NCBI GenBank assembly: GCA_025363755.1
Contig: JANYLQ010000052.1
Coordinates: 1-64,000, forward strand
Length of the DNA stretch: 64,000 nucleotides
Source of the DNA: Hyphomicrobiales bacterium
GTDB taxonomy: Bacteria; Pseudomonadota; Alphaproteobacteria; Rhizobiales; Aestuariivirgaceae
Direction of reading: 5' to 3'
Positions within the stretch are counted from its first letter, which is position 1, and the number at the start of each line of letters is the position of its first letter. Positions 1-8,511 of this stretch are shown here, piece by piece. The translations under genes and the position numbers were made by a program. The notes below the pieces were generated by a model, which saw nothing but the letters and a program-made list of their open reading frames with translations, did not search any database and was not told the origin of the DNA.

Positions 1-429
1 CCGCCGAATATCAGCGCTATGATGGAGGCTTTCCACAATGGACTCAGCGCCGCCGAACAGGCAGACTCTCAATTCGCATATAGGGTTGCTTTCGTGCCTA
101 AAGTTGGCAACCGCGCGTCCAATTCCGACCTAGCTGTTGATTTCTTGAAACCCGACTCTGACGAGGCGAAAGAAATCAATCGTGTTCTACTCAAGGAGGT
201 AGACAAGAAGCGCTCCACGCCGACGCAGATCGTGCAAATTATGAACCATGAGGGTTTCCCAAAGTTCAAGATCAGCCATCACACCGAATTATGGCAGTCA
301 TTGGATGCAAAGGACGGCATGAAAAAATTCGGTTGTGCTGGTGACTACAAGGGAACTTGGGTGTGGTACGACTCTTGGATTGCCCGCGTTCGCGCACATT
401 GCCAAGAGCAGTTTGAAAAATACAGATGA
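1..429 (+). CDS. Hypothetical protein, 3' part only (5' end outside window)
   Basis: The reading frame is open from base 1 and stops at 427-429. ATG codons at 19 and 22 have no Shine-Dalgarno sequence, so the true start probably lies upstream of the window. The visible ~142 residues are soluble and charged, with no membrane segment. The last 70 residues have a compact aromatic-rich end (YKGTWVWYDSWIARVR, then HC) preceded by a TPTQIVQIMN segment. This recalls the C-terminus of uncharacterised proteins such as the DUF3644 group, but I cannot confirm the family and assign no function. It lies on the side of the tRNA-Arg gene where integrated elements sit, so it may be accessory cargo. Confidence 0.55.
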   Translation, partial: PPNISAMMEAFHNGLSAAEQADSQFAYRVAFVPKVGNRASNSDLAVDFLKPDSDEAKEINRVLLKEVDKKRSTPTQIVQIMNHEGFPKFKISHHTELWQSLDAKDGMKKFGCAGDYKGTWVWYDSWIARVRAHCQEQFEKYR

Positions 430-686
430 CAAGCCCAACCACGCAATCGGATCGCTACACCGCAAAGAAAAACTAGTTTCAGAGTGGGAGACTTTTGCTC
501 GAAGGTGCAAGCAGTGTGCAGGGGGCTTGGCATCGTGAGAAATACGTCAACTAGCGGCGTATCCTTCCTCGCTCTACATGCCCGCTGCCCTAAGATCAAG
601 AACTTCAGGTGAACAAATTCTCCGGACATTCTCCGGACAAGGCACTTTTTGCGGTGCAAAATATATGTCTAACTATTTGAAATCAT
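430..686. other. Gene-free stretch with an 11-bp tandem duplication
   Basis: No convincing gene is seen between the hypothetical gene and the tRNA. Open frames crossing it have no ribosome-binding site or recognisable product. The only structure I see is an exact tandem copy of TTCTCCGGACA at 618-628 and 629-639, about 50 bases from the tRNA 3' end. Confidence 0.5.
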
Positions 687-764
687 TGGCGCACCCGACA
701 GGATTCGAACCTGTGACCTCTGCCTTCGGAGGGCAGCGCTCTGATCCAGCTGAGCTACGGGTGC
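687..764 (-). tRNA. tRNA-Arg (anticodon CCG), CCA encoded
   Basis: On the minus strand the sequence folds as a complete cloverleaf. The acceptor stem is GCACCCG (764-758) pairing with CGGGTGC (697-691). The D arm is GCTC/GAGC. The anticodon stem is CTGCC/GGCAG with loop CTCCGAA, giving anticodon CCG, which reads CGG arginine codons. The T arm is ACAGG/CCTGT with loop TTCGAAT. The discriminator is G at 690, and the 3' CCA is encoded at 689-687. It is separated from the dioxygenase gene by about 40 bases. tRNA-Arg genes are common integration targets; the 3' end faces the left window edge. Confidence 0.97.
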
Positions 765-803
765 TATAGGCATGTCTATAGCTAACCAAAGACTGAACCG
801 CAA

Positions 804-1985
804 TCAGGTCAATTTCTTATTAGCTTGGGCGTCAAGTGCAGATTGAAACTTTTCCAGTGGCCAGTTTTCATCGAGCGCACGTTGCATCAAGGCGGCTTGA
901 GACTCTGGCGCCAAGCCGCCAATTGGCGGGTCGCGGTCTAAATTGGTTGGGAAGGCATAACCCTCGGCGCAGGCGGCAATGGCATTTCGCACCGAACGCA
1001 AATCCAATTTCAATTCCTGCAGAACAGGAAACAGCGAAGCACTCATCTCTGCACGGTCCATGGATTCCATGGCGCGGCCATAGGCTGATGAAACTTGCAA
1101 CAAATTTGCCATGCGGCGAACGTCCTTGGTGCGGTTTGTTCCGGCTGCATGAAACAGTGCTGGATTAAAAAATGCCATGTCACCTTTGGCCAGTGGCAGT
1201 TGAACATGATGTTCGGTGAAGTAGGTTTGAAACTCGGGCAGTGAATAAGCAAAATAACCGGGCGCATAAGTTTGGCTAAAGGGCAGATAAAGCGTTGGCC
1301 CGGTTTCAACTGGCATATCACAATGCGCTACTGCGCCTTGCAATGTGAGGGCGGGCGAAAGCAAATGCGCATGAGACGGAAATTCTGCAATCTGTGCGGC
1401 GGTCTGAAAACCCATATGATAATCGCGGTGCATGGATTGCGCTGATCCACCTGGGTTCACCACATTGACCTGCGACGTCACTTGATAGCCCAGCCCCAGC
1501 CAACTTTGAGAAACCATGGCAATCATATCATTTGCATAATATCGTGCAAAACAAGCAGGATCGCGCAAAGCTACTTTTTCAAGTGCATTCCAAATCCGGT
1601 CATTGGCGCCAGGCTTGGCAAAGTGGTCGCCAGCGCTTGTTCCAGCAGCATGTTGATCTTTGATAATGGCGTTGAAATTAGCGCTCATCATATCCAGTGC
1701 TTCCATATCGGCGGCCGCATTTTTAAAAACCACGATGCCCGGGCCAGTCATCAACACCTCAGCCCATTCGGCCATCACAGCTTTGCGTTCGTCATCATTG
1801 GCTGCCATTTTGCGAATTTCTACGCCATCATAGATTGGCACATTCTTCTCGATTGCAGCAGCCAGAGGATAGTCAGCCAGCTTCGCCTCGCGCGCAATTT
1901 CGCGTTTGAAATCTTCGAGGTTGCAGGACTGAGCATTGAGCCAAACACGGCTTGCTCTTTGGCTAATGATATTATTGTTCTTCAT
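804..1985 (-). CDS. Phytanoyl-CoA dioxygenase (PhyH) family protein
   Basis: A 393-residue predicted Fe(II)/2-oxoglutarate-dependent oxygenase. The metal triad is visible: H186 and D188 in MHRDYHMGF and a distal H279 in FHAAGTNRT, followed by R285, which in this family binds the 2-oxoglutarate carboxylate. I choose ATG at 1985 (AGAGAG about 8 bases upstream) over the in-frame GTG at 1994, which is too close to that site. The protein has no signal peptide or membrane segment. The substrate cannot be told from the sequence; family members hydroxylate fatty acyl-CoAs, small metabolites or natural products. It stands alone between the tRNA and a divergently transcribed acyltransferase gene. Confidence 0.85.
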   Translation of the reverse strand: MKNNNIISQRASRVWLNAQSCNLEDFKREIAREAKLADYPLAAAIEKNVPIYDGVEIRKMAANDDERKAVMAEWAEVLMTGPGIVVFKNAAADMEALDMMSANFNAIIKDQHAAGTSAGDHFAKPGANDRIWNALEKVALRDPACFARYYANDMIAMVSQSWLGLGYQVTSQVNVVNPGGSAQSMHRDYHMGFQTAAQIAEFPSHAHLLSPALTLQGAVAHCDMPVETGPTLYLPFSQTYAPGYFAYSLPEFQTYFTEHHVQLPLAKGDMAFFNPALFHAAGTNRTKDVRRMANLLQVSSAYGRAMESMDRAEMSASLFPVLQELKLDLRSVRNAIAACAEGYAFPTNLDRDPPIGGLAPESQAALMQRALDENWPLEKFQSALDAQANKKLT

Positions 1986-2184
1986 GTCTAGCACTCTCTG
2001 TGAGGCTTAACCTTAACACCTAAGCCCAAACAGAACCAATGTCGCATCTTCACTTCCTATCAATTAATCGCACAACAACCATAATTCGTCAAAGTGATGT
2101 GAGCTGAGCCAAACTGGCGCATTCCATGCGCTGTGACTGAGGCGGTTACACTTTCCGTACCGCTTTGGGACAGGCAGGTTGATC

Positions 2185-3246
2185 ATGGTTACCAAACCAT
2201 TAACGAATCGTATTGATTGGGTCGATTACGCAAAGGGCATATGTATTGTTCTGGTCGTAATGATGCATTCGACATTAGGTGTCGAAAAAGCAGCAGGCTC
2301 AATAAGCTGGCTTCACGGCTTTATCGACTGGGCCAGGCCATTCCGAATGCCCGACTTTTTTATGATTTCAGGTCTTTTCCTTGCCAGCAGCATCGATAAA
2401 CCATGGCGCGATTATCTCGATTCAAAGGTTTTTCATTTCCTTTATTTTTACGTACTGTGGCTCTTCTTGCAAACGATGTTCAAGGCCTGTTTGGTGTGCG
2501 GACTAGACGGCGCGATTGACGCGTCTAAAGTTTTCCTAACCGGTTTTATAGAACCTTTTGGCACACTTTGGTTCATCTATCTCTTACCAATCTTCTTTGT
2601 CACTGTAAAAGCGTTGCGTAAGGTACCACCGTTTATCATGTTTTTCGCTGGTGCGTTATTACTGTCGGCGCGCATTGATACAGGCTGGCTGTTGATTGAT
2701 GAATTCGCATCGCGCTTTGTCTATTTCTATGTCGGGTTTTGGTTAGCCAAATACATCTTTGCCTTCGCAGCAGAAATAGGTGCAAAACCCATCGCTGCTA
2801 TTTTTGCGGGTCTGGTGATCTGGGGTTTTGGCAATTACCAAATGGTTCAATCAGGCTTCAGCGTGCTGCCTGGATTCAGTCTTGTGCTCGGTTTAATCGG
2901 TGCCTGCGCAGTGGTGAGCACCGGCGTCCTCTTATCAAAATTTAAGGTGGCAGAAGCCCTTCGTTACTGTGGACAAAATTCAATTGTCATTTATCTCTCC
3001 TTCTTCTTGTTCATGGCAACATCACGCACGATTCTTTTGAAGCTGTTGCCACATTTTGATTTAGGCTTGATCTCTTTGATTGTTACAGCCTCAGGCGTCA
3101 TCGGCCCAATTCTACTCTTCTGGTTGACACGCAACACCAAGCTGTCTTTCTTATTCAAAAGACCTGCTTGGGCAAAGCTGGCAAAAACTTTAGAGCGGTG
3201 GCATAGTCCGCATTATGTCAAACAACTCCACATTAAAGCCCGGTGA
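2185..3246 (+). CDS. Acyltransferase 3 family membrane protein
   Basis: A 353-residue integral membrane protein with about ten hydrophobic segments. It opens with the acyltransferase-3 (OafA/YrhL-type) signature: RIDWVDYAKG, then a transmembrane stretch ending in MMHS with the conserved histidine at residue 28, followed by a conserved FRMPDFF arginine motif. Such proteins move acetyl or other acyl groups onto surface or membrane-exposed glycans. ATG 2185 has GGCAGG six bases upstream; a TTG at 2179 in the same frame is less likely. The 3' end overlaps the polA start by 32 bases, so the two are probably cotranscribed, although the functions look unrelated. The acceptor molecule is unknown. Confidence 0.85.
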   Translation: MVTKPLTNRIDWVDYAKGICIVLVVMMHSTLGVEKAAGSISWLHGFIDWARPFRMPDFFMISGLFLASSIDKPWRDYLDSKVFHFLYFYVLWLFLQTMFKACLVCGLDGAIDASKVFLTGFIEPFGTLWFIYLLPIFFVTVKALRKVPPFIMFFAGALLLSARIDTGWLLIDEFASRFVYFYVGFWLAKYIFAFAAEIGAKPIAAIFAGLVIWGFGNYQMVQSGFSVLPGFSLVLGLIGACAVVSTGVLLSKFKVAEALRYCGQNSIVIYLSFFLFMATSRTILLKLLPHFDLGLISLIVTASGVIGPILLFWLTRNTKLSFLFKRPAWAKLAKTLERWHSPHYVKQLHIKAR

Positions 3247-6136
3247 CCATCTCTATCTGATTGATGGTTCGGGCTATATTTTCCGCGCCTATCATGCCCT
3301 CCCGCCGCTTACCCGCAAGAGCGACGGCCTGCCTGTGGGTGCCGTTCAGGGCTTTTGCAATATGCTGTGGAAGCTTCTCAGTGAAACGCGCAGCGATAAA
3401 AAGCCAACGCATTTGGCGGTGATCTTTGATCACTCCAGCAAAACTTTTCGCAATGATTTTTATCCCGACTACAAAGCCCATAGACCAGAAGCGCCCGCCG
3501 ATTTGCGCCCGCAATTTGGCTTGATCCGCCAAGCCACTAGAGCTTTCAATGTGTCCTGCGTTGAAATGCAAAATTTTGAAGCCGATGATTTAATCGCCAC
3601 TTATACAAGACAGGCAGTTGAAGCAGGTGCCACCGTTCGCATTGTAACGTCAGATAAAGATTTGATGCAGCTGGTGAAACCCGGTGTGATGTTGCTTGAT
3701 ACAATGAAAGACAAAGAAATTTCCGACGCAGAAGTGTTCGAAAAATTTGGTGTCACTCCCGATAAGGTGATTGAAGTGCAAGCGCTGGCAGGCGATAGTG
3801 TTGACAATGTTCCAGGCGTTCCCGGAATTGGCTTAAAGACAGGCGCGGAACTGATCAATCTTTATGGCAATCTTGAAGTGCTTCTCGAAAAAGCCTCCGA
3901 GATCAAGCAAAACAAGCGCCGCGAAAACCTAATCGAATTTGCAGAGCAGGCACGCATTTCAAAACGCTTGGTCACCCTTGATCAACACGTGCCTATCAAG
4001 GAAACGCTTGATGAGTTCGCAGTCGATGTGCCCAAGGCCTCGCAAATTATCGGTTTTCTGAAGGCGCTCGAATTCTCAAGTTTCACACGCAAGATTGGCG
4101 CGGCACTATCGGCTGATGTCGATGAAATTGATGCCGTACCAGTCACTTTTGAGTTCTGGCCACCAGAGGGCAGCTTACCAGCAACGCCTGATAGACCAAA
4201 ATCTGAAATGCCGAACATGTTTGCGGGCCATAGGCAGGCAACTCTCGTTGACGAAGCGGCTTCCTTGGCTGCAATTCGTGCTATTCCGGTTAATCATGCC
4301 GACTATGAAACAGTCACTACGATAGTGGCTCTCGATAAATGGATCGCTGCGGCCTTTGAACAAGGCTTTGTCTGCATTGATACAGAAACTGATTCACTTG
4401 ACGCCATGCAGGCTAATATCGTTGGCGCGTCATTGGCTTTAGCCCCGGGCAAAGCATGTTACATTCCATTAGGACATAAAGGTGCAGGCGACGGTTTGTT
4501 TGCTGCTGGTTTGCATGAAGGTCAAATTCCGCTTGAACAAGCCCTGGCCAAATTAAAGTACCTCTTCGAAGCGCCCAGCGTGTTGAAGATCGGCCAAAAT
4601 TTAAAATATGATATGCTGTTACTCAAGAACTACGGCATCGACGTTGCACCACTTGATGACACAATGCTTCTGTCATACGTCACTGAGTCAGGCGATGTTG
4701 GCCATGGTATGGACGAATTGTCCCAGCGTCATCTAGGCCACAAACCCATCGCTTTCAAAGATGTGGCAGGCACCGGCAAATCAACGATCACCTTCGACCG
4801 CGTGGCAATTGACAAGGCCACAGCTTATGCCGCTGAAGATGCTGATATCACGCTTCGGTTGTGGATGGTGCTCAAACAAAAACTTTTACAAATGCACAAG
4901 GTGACTGTTTATGAAACACTGGAGCGCCCACTTGTACCGGTGCTCACTCAAATGGAATTTGAAGGTATTGAAGTTGACCGCAGTGTGTTGGCCAAACTCT
5001 CATCGGAGTTTGCCAACAAACAAGGCGTTGTGGAAATCGAAATTCACAAACTCGCAGGCCAAACATTCAACATTGGTTCACCCAAACAATTGGGCGAAAT
5101 TCTTTTTGATAAAATGGCGCTGCCCGGCGGTCGCAAAACCGCAACGGGTGCCTGGAGCACAGACTCCGACGCGCTCGATGATCTAGCGACGCAAGGTATC
5201 GTTCTGGCGCAACGCGTTCTGGATTGGCGGCAGCTCGCAAAACTGCGCTCGACCTACACCGACGCATTGCCCGAATTCATCAATCCGAAAACGGGCAGAG
5301 TGCACACGTCTTATGCGATGGCCTCCACCTCAACGGGCCGATTATCATCGACAGATCCAAACTTACAAAATATACCGGTACGCACTGATGATGGCCGCCG
5401 CATCCGCACAGCATTCGTTGCGCCCAAAGGCAAAAAGCTGATCAGCGCCGACTACAGCCAAATCGAATTGCGTGTGTTGGCCCATGTAGCTAATATTCCG
5501 CAGCTCACAAAAGCATTTGCCGATGGCCTCGATATTCACGCCATGACTGCGAGCGAAATGTTTGGCGTGCCGATTGAAGGCATGGAATCTTCCGTGCGCC
5601 GCCGCGCCAAAGCCATCAACTTCGGAATCATTTACGGCATCTCGGCATTTGGGCTGGCCAATCAACTCTCCATCAGCCGTGAAGAAGCAGGTGAATATAT
5701 CCGCACTTATTTCAAACGCTTCCCCGGCATCAAAGATTATATGGAATCAACCAAAGCTTTCGCTCGGGCAAACTCATATGTCGAAACCATTTTCGGGCGG
5801 CGCATGCATTTTCCGCGCATCAATTCTCCAAACCCATCAGAAAAAGCTTTCCTTGAACGCGCCTCGATCAACGCGCCCATCCAAGGTTCTGCCGCTGACA
5901 TCATCCGCCGCGCCATGGTGCGCATGATGCCTGCTTTGAGCAAAGCAGGGTTGAAATCCCGCATGCTTTTGCAGGTGCATGACGAATTGATTTTTGAATG
6001 TGATGAAGTTGAAGTCGCGGCAACCACCAAACTGGTAAAAACCATCATGGAAGAAGCGCCAGAGCCAGTGCTGAAATTGTCAGTGCCTTTAAGTGTGGAT
6101 GCAAGAGCCGCGAATAATTGGGATGAAGCGCATTGA
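3215..6136 (+). CDS. polA: DNA polymerase I
   Basis: A 973-residue three-domain polymerase acting in gap filling, Okazaki fragment maturation and excision repair. The N-terminal 5'-3' nuclease shows FEADDLIATY, TSDKDLMQL and GDSVDNVPGVPGIG (helix-hairpin-helix). The 3'-5' proofreading domain appears intact, with DTETDSLD starting near residue 389. The polymerase domain has motif A SADYSQIELR (D746), motif B RRRAKAINFGIIYG (about 794-807) and motif C VHDE (H922). It is full length for the family. The start at 3215 lies inside the end of the acyltransferase gene. It converges on an EamA transporter gene 30 bases away, with no clear terminator between them. Confidence 0.98.
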   Translation: MSNNSTLKPGDHLYLIDGSGYIFRAYHALPPLTRKSDGLPVGAVQGFCNMLWKLLSETRSDKKPTHLAVIFDHSSKTFRNDFYPDYKAHRPEAPADLRPQFGLIRQATRAFNVSCVEMQNFEADDLIATYTRQAVEAGATVRIVTSDKDLMQLVKPGVMLLDTMKDKEISDAEVFEKFGVTPDKVIEVQALAGDSVDNVPGVPGIGLKTGAELINLYGNLEVLLEKASEIKQNKRRENLIEFAEQARISKRLVTLDQHVPIKETLDEFAVDVPKASQIIGFLKALEFSSFTRKIGAALSADVDEIDAVPVTFEFWPPEGSLPATPDRPKSEMPNMFAGHRQATLVDEAASLAAIRAIPVNHADYETVTTIVALDKWIAAAFEQGFVCIDTETDSLDAMQANIVGASLALAPGKACYIPLGHKGAGDGLFAAGLHEGQIPLEQALAKLKYLFEAPSVLKIGQNLKYDMLLLKNYGIDVAPLDDTMLLSYVTESGDVGHGMDELSQRHLGHKPIAFKDVAGTGKSTITFDRVAIDKATAYAAEDADITLRLWMVLKQKLLQMHKVTVYETLERPLVPVLTQMEFEGIEVDRSVLAKLSSEFANKQGVVEIEIHKLAGQTFNIGSPKQLGEILFDKMALPGGRKTATGAWSTDSDALDDLATQGIVLAQRVLDWRQLAKLRSTYTDALPEFINPKTGRVHTSYAMASTSTGRLSSTDPNLQNIPVRTDDGRRIRTAFVAPKGKKLISADYSQIELRVLAHVANIPQLTKAFADGLDIHAMTASEMFGVPIEGMESSVRRRAKAINFGIIYGISAFGLANQLSISREEAGEYIRTYFKRFPGIKDYMESTKAFARANSYVETIFGRRMHFPRINSPNPSEKAFLERASINAPIQGSAADIIRRAMVRMMPALSKAGLKSRMLLQVHDELIFECDEVEVAATTKLVKTIMEEAPEPVLKLSVPLSVDARAANNWDEAH

Positions 6137-6166
6137 AGCGATTTTGATCGTGGCCAAGCATGCGCC

Positions 6167-7030
6167 CTAAGTAGAACCTAATACTGCGACACCGCCGCTA
6201 ATCATGGCAATGCCCACCCATTGCGAAACGGTGGTTTTTTCTTTCAACAAAATCATCGCCAGCAAAGTGGCAATGGCGCCATAAGCACTGATGCCCATAG
6301 AGCCGAATTCCTTATTGGGCAGCCGCCCCATATAGTTGATTCCAGAAACCGCAGCCACATCAAAAGCCCCCATCGCAAAAATACCAATCCAAGCCTCAGC
6401 GTTGATTTTTGCGACATGAGGTTTCTCGCGCATCACAAAAGGAATGAGAACCAAGGCCGCCGGAAAGCGTGACATGAAAGTGGCTTCAAACTCTCCCACA
6501 TGTGCGGCAAGTTTTTGGCCAAGAATAACAGAGCTGGCGAAAAATACCTCGGCCACCATGCAAGAAAAAATAAGCAGCGGAATCTTGCCCGGCTTGACCT
6601 CGCTCAAACCTCCGTCGGAAGGGCCAGTCCGCGCCACGACGATGGCGCCAGTGATAATCGCCAAGACGGCACACCATTGCAAAGCGTTGGGTTGCAATCC
6701 ATTGATCATGCCCCAGATGACCACCAAAGCAGGATAACCCGCCGTTGCTGGTCCGACGATGGAAACTGGTGCCAAACTGAAAGCAGTAAACAAGCTACTG
6801 ATCGCGAGGCCGTAAAGGATCCCCAATATGACTGCAAGTTGCAGCGTTGCTGTGTCCGCTTGTAGGATCGTGCCATTCCAAAGTACAATGCCCGCCAGCA
6901 GAGCTCCGCCCGCCAAAAGTGTGCCAATCGCCATACGAACAGGCCCCACATCGTTTGCAAAATTACGCGCCAGCAAATCATGCAAAGACCAGCATAATGC
7001 AGCAAACAAACCAAACATAACGGCCAGCAT
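6167..7030 (-). CDS. EamA/DMT family transporter
   Basis: A 287-residue membrane protein built as two EamA repeats of about five transmembrane helices each (residues ~1-130 and ~150-285), the layout of drug/metabolite transporters. The second half carries the typical FGSMGISAYGAIATLLAMILLKEKT ending seen as a run of small residues before a KEKT loop. ATG 7030 is preceded by GAGGTG at a good distance. Substrates of the family range from amino acids and nucleobases to toxins and cannot be predicted. It is divergent from the serine dehydratase gene; a role in moving related amino acids is possible but is only a neighbour-based guess. Confidence 0.87.
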   Translation of the reverse strand: MLAVMFGLFAALCWSLHDLLARNFANDVGPVRMAIGTLLAGGALLAGIVLWNGTILQADTATLQLAVILGILYGLAISSLFTAFSLAPVSIVGPATAGYPALVVIWGMINGLQPNALQWCAVLAIITGAIVVARTGPSDGGLSEVKPGKIPLLIFSCMVAEVFFASSVILGQKLAAHVGEFEATFMSRFPAALVLIPFVMREKPHVAKINAEAWIGIFAMGAFDVAAVSGINYMGRLPNKEFGSMGISAYGAIATLLAMILLKEKTTVSQWVGIAMISGGVAVLGST

Positions 7031-7146
7031 AAAAACACCTCTAATCCTGTGTTAGCAGCCAGTCACTCTTCTAGCCATGACGGTTTTGCATGTTTCCATG
7101 ACTGGAATTGACAAGTACTCCAAACCCATGCACCTATGCTCTATCC

Positions 7147-8511
7147 ATGTTTCTTTCAGTCTTTGATCTCTTTAAAATTGGCATTGGACCATCTTCGTCC
7201 CACACCATGGGGCCAATGGTGGCGGCCAAGCGTTTTTTAGATTTGGTGAAAGCCAATGATATAAACGCTGTAACAAGACTAACTGCAACCTTGCACGGCT
7301 CACTGGCGTTCACGGGCAAAGGCCATGGCAGCGACCGCGCTATTGTGCTGGGGCTTGCGGGTGAAACGCCGCAAGATATTGACCCTGACGATGTAGAAAC
7401 GATTTTGATAAAAATGAATGAGGTAAAGATTGGCGCACGCCGTTTTGCCTTTGATCAAACCAAAGACATTATCTTCGATTTCGGCCCAGCTCTCAAAGGC
7501 CATGCCAACGGCCTGGTGTTTCGTTTGCTAGGCGATACGGGCAATATATTGCTCGAAGAAACTTATTACTCCATCGGTGGCGGCTTCGTGATGACAGCAG
7601 CCGAACGCACTGGCATCAAGCTTGTTCCATCCACACGCGTTGTGCCTCACCCATTTAAGTCAGCGATGCAAATGTTAGAAATGGGTAAAGCATCAGGTCT
7701 CACAATAGCGCAAATGAAGCACGCTAACGAGATCACGTGCCTCAGCGAAGTCGAGTTAAACAACGGCCTCGACCACATCTGGTCCACCATGAATGCCTGC
7801 ATCAATCGCGGGCTCAAAACGCATGGCATCTTGCCGGGCGGTTTAAAAGTAAAACGCCGTGCGGCTGATATTTTCGTAAAGCTCAAATCAGAGTATCGCA
7901 ACAATCAAATTCAGCCACATCAAATCATGGATTTTCTTTCGGTTTATGGCATGGCTGTGAATGAAGAAAACGCGGCAGGCGGAAAAATTGTAACCGCTCC
8001 CACCAATGGCGCGGCAGGCGTAGTTCCGGCCGTGATCCGCTATTATCTGGATCACTGCGTGGGCGCAGATCAAATCGGCATCCGCACTTTTCTGTTGGCT
8101 GCTTCTGCCATCGGTGGAATTATTAAACACAATGCATCAATTTCTGGCGCTGAAGTGGGCTGCCAAGGAGAAGTGGGTTCCGCCTCTGCCATGGCCGCCG
8201 CTGGATTATGCGCTGCATTGGGCGGTACAAATGAGCAGGTCGAAAACGCGGCCGAGATTGCCCTTGAACATCACCTCGGCATGACCTGCGATCCCATCGG
8301 TGGCCTCGTGCAAGTGCCATGTATTGAGCGCAATGCCTTTGGTGCGGTCAAGGCCGTCACCGCTGCATCGCTTGCCTTGCGCGGCGATGGCCAACATTTG
8401 GTGCCACTCGATAATTGCATTGAGACAATGCGTCAGACCGGGCTCGACATGAATGAGCGCTACAAGGAAACCTCAACGGGCGGCTTGGCGGTCAATGTCG
8501 TTGAGTGTTAA
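7147..8511 (+). CDS. sdaA: L-serine ammonia-lyase (single-chain, iron-sulfur)
   Basis: A 454-residue serine dehydratase converting L-serine to pyruvate and ammonia. It contains the beta-type domain ([20 protein letters not shown] at the N-terminus) fused to the alpha-type domain. Candidate [4Fe-4S] ligands are C339 (GCQGEVGSA), C381 (MTCDPIGG) and C392 (VPCIERNA), the family pattern. I take ATG 7147 because family proteins begin there. A TTG at 7108 in frame is part of a TTGACA element and would add 13 unconserved residues. No Shine-Dalgarno precedes 7147, so the message may be leaderless. The stop overlaps the convergent hrpB stop by four bases. Confidence 0.95.
   Translation: MFLSVFDLFKIGIGPSSSHTMGPMVAAKRFLDLVKANDINAVTRLTATLHGSLAFTGKGHGSDRAIVLGLAGETPQDIDPDDVETILIKMNEVKIGARRFAFDQTKDIIFDFGPALKGHANGLVFRLLGDTGNILLEETYYSIGGGFVMTAAERTGIKLVPSTRVVPHPFKSAMQMLEMGKASGLTIAQMKHANEITCLSEVELNNGLDHIWSTMNACINRGLKTHGILPGGLKVKRRAADIFVKLKSEYRNNQIQPHQIMDFLSVYGMAVNEENAAGGKIVTAPTNGAAGVVPAVIRYYLDHCVGADQIGIRTFLLAASAIGGIIKHNASISGAEVGCQGEVGSASAMAAAGLCAALGGTNEQVENAAEIALEHHLGMTCDPIGGLVQVPCIERNAFGAVKAVTAASLALRGDGQHLVPLDNCIETMRQTGLDMNERYKETSTGGLAVNVVEC

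Noticed and set aside
578-769. Plus-strand frame of 63 codons across the tRNA gene
   Set aside because: Its end (HPTGFEPVTSAF) is the well-known false translation of an antisense tRNA gene.
1482-1991. 169-codon plus-strand frame inside the dioxygenase gene
   Set aside because: It is a mirror of a well-supported gene with clear motifs; no ribosome site or family resemblance.
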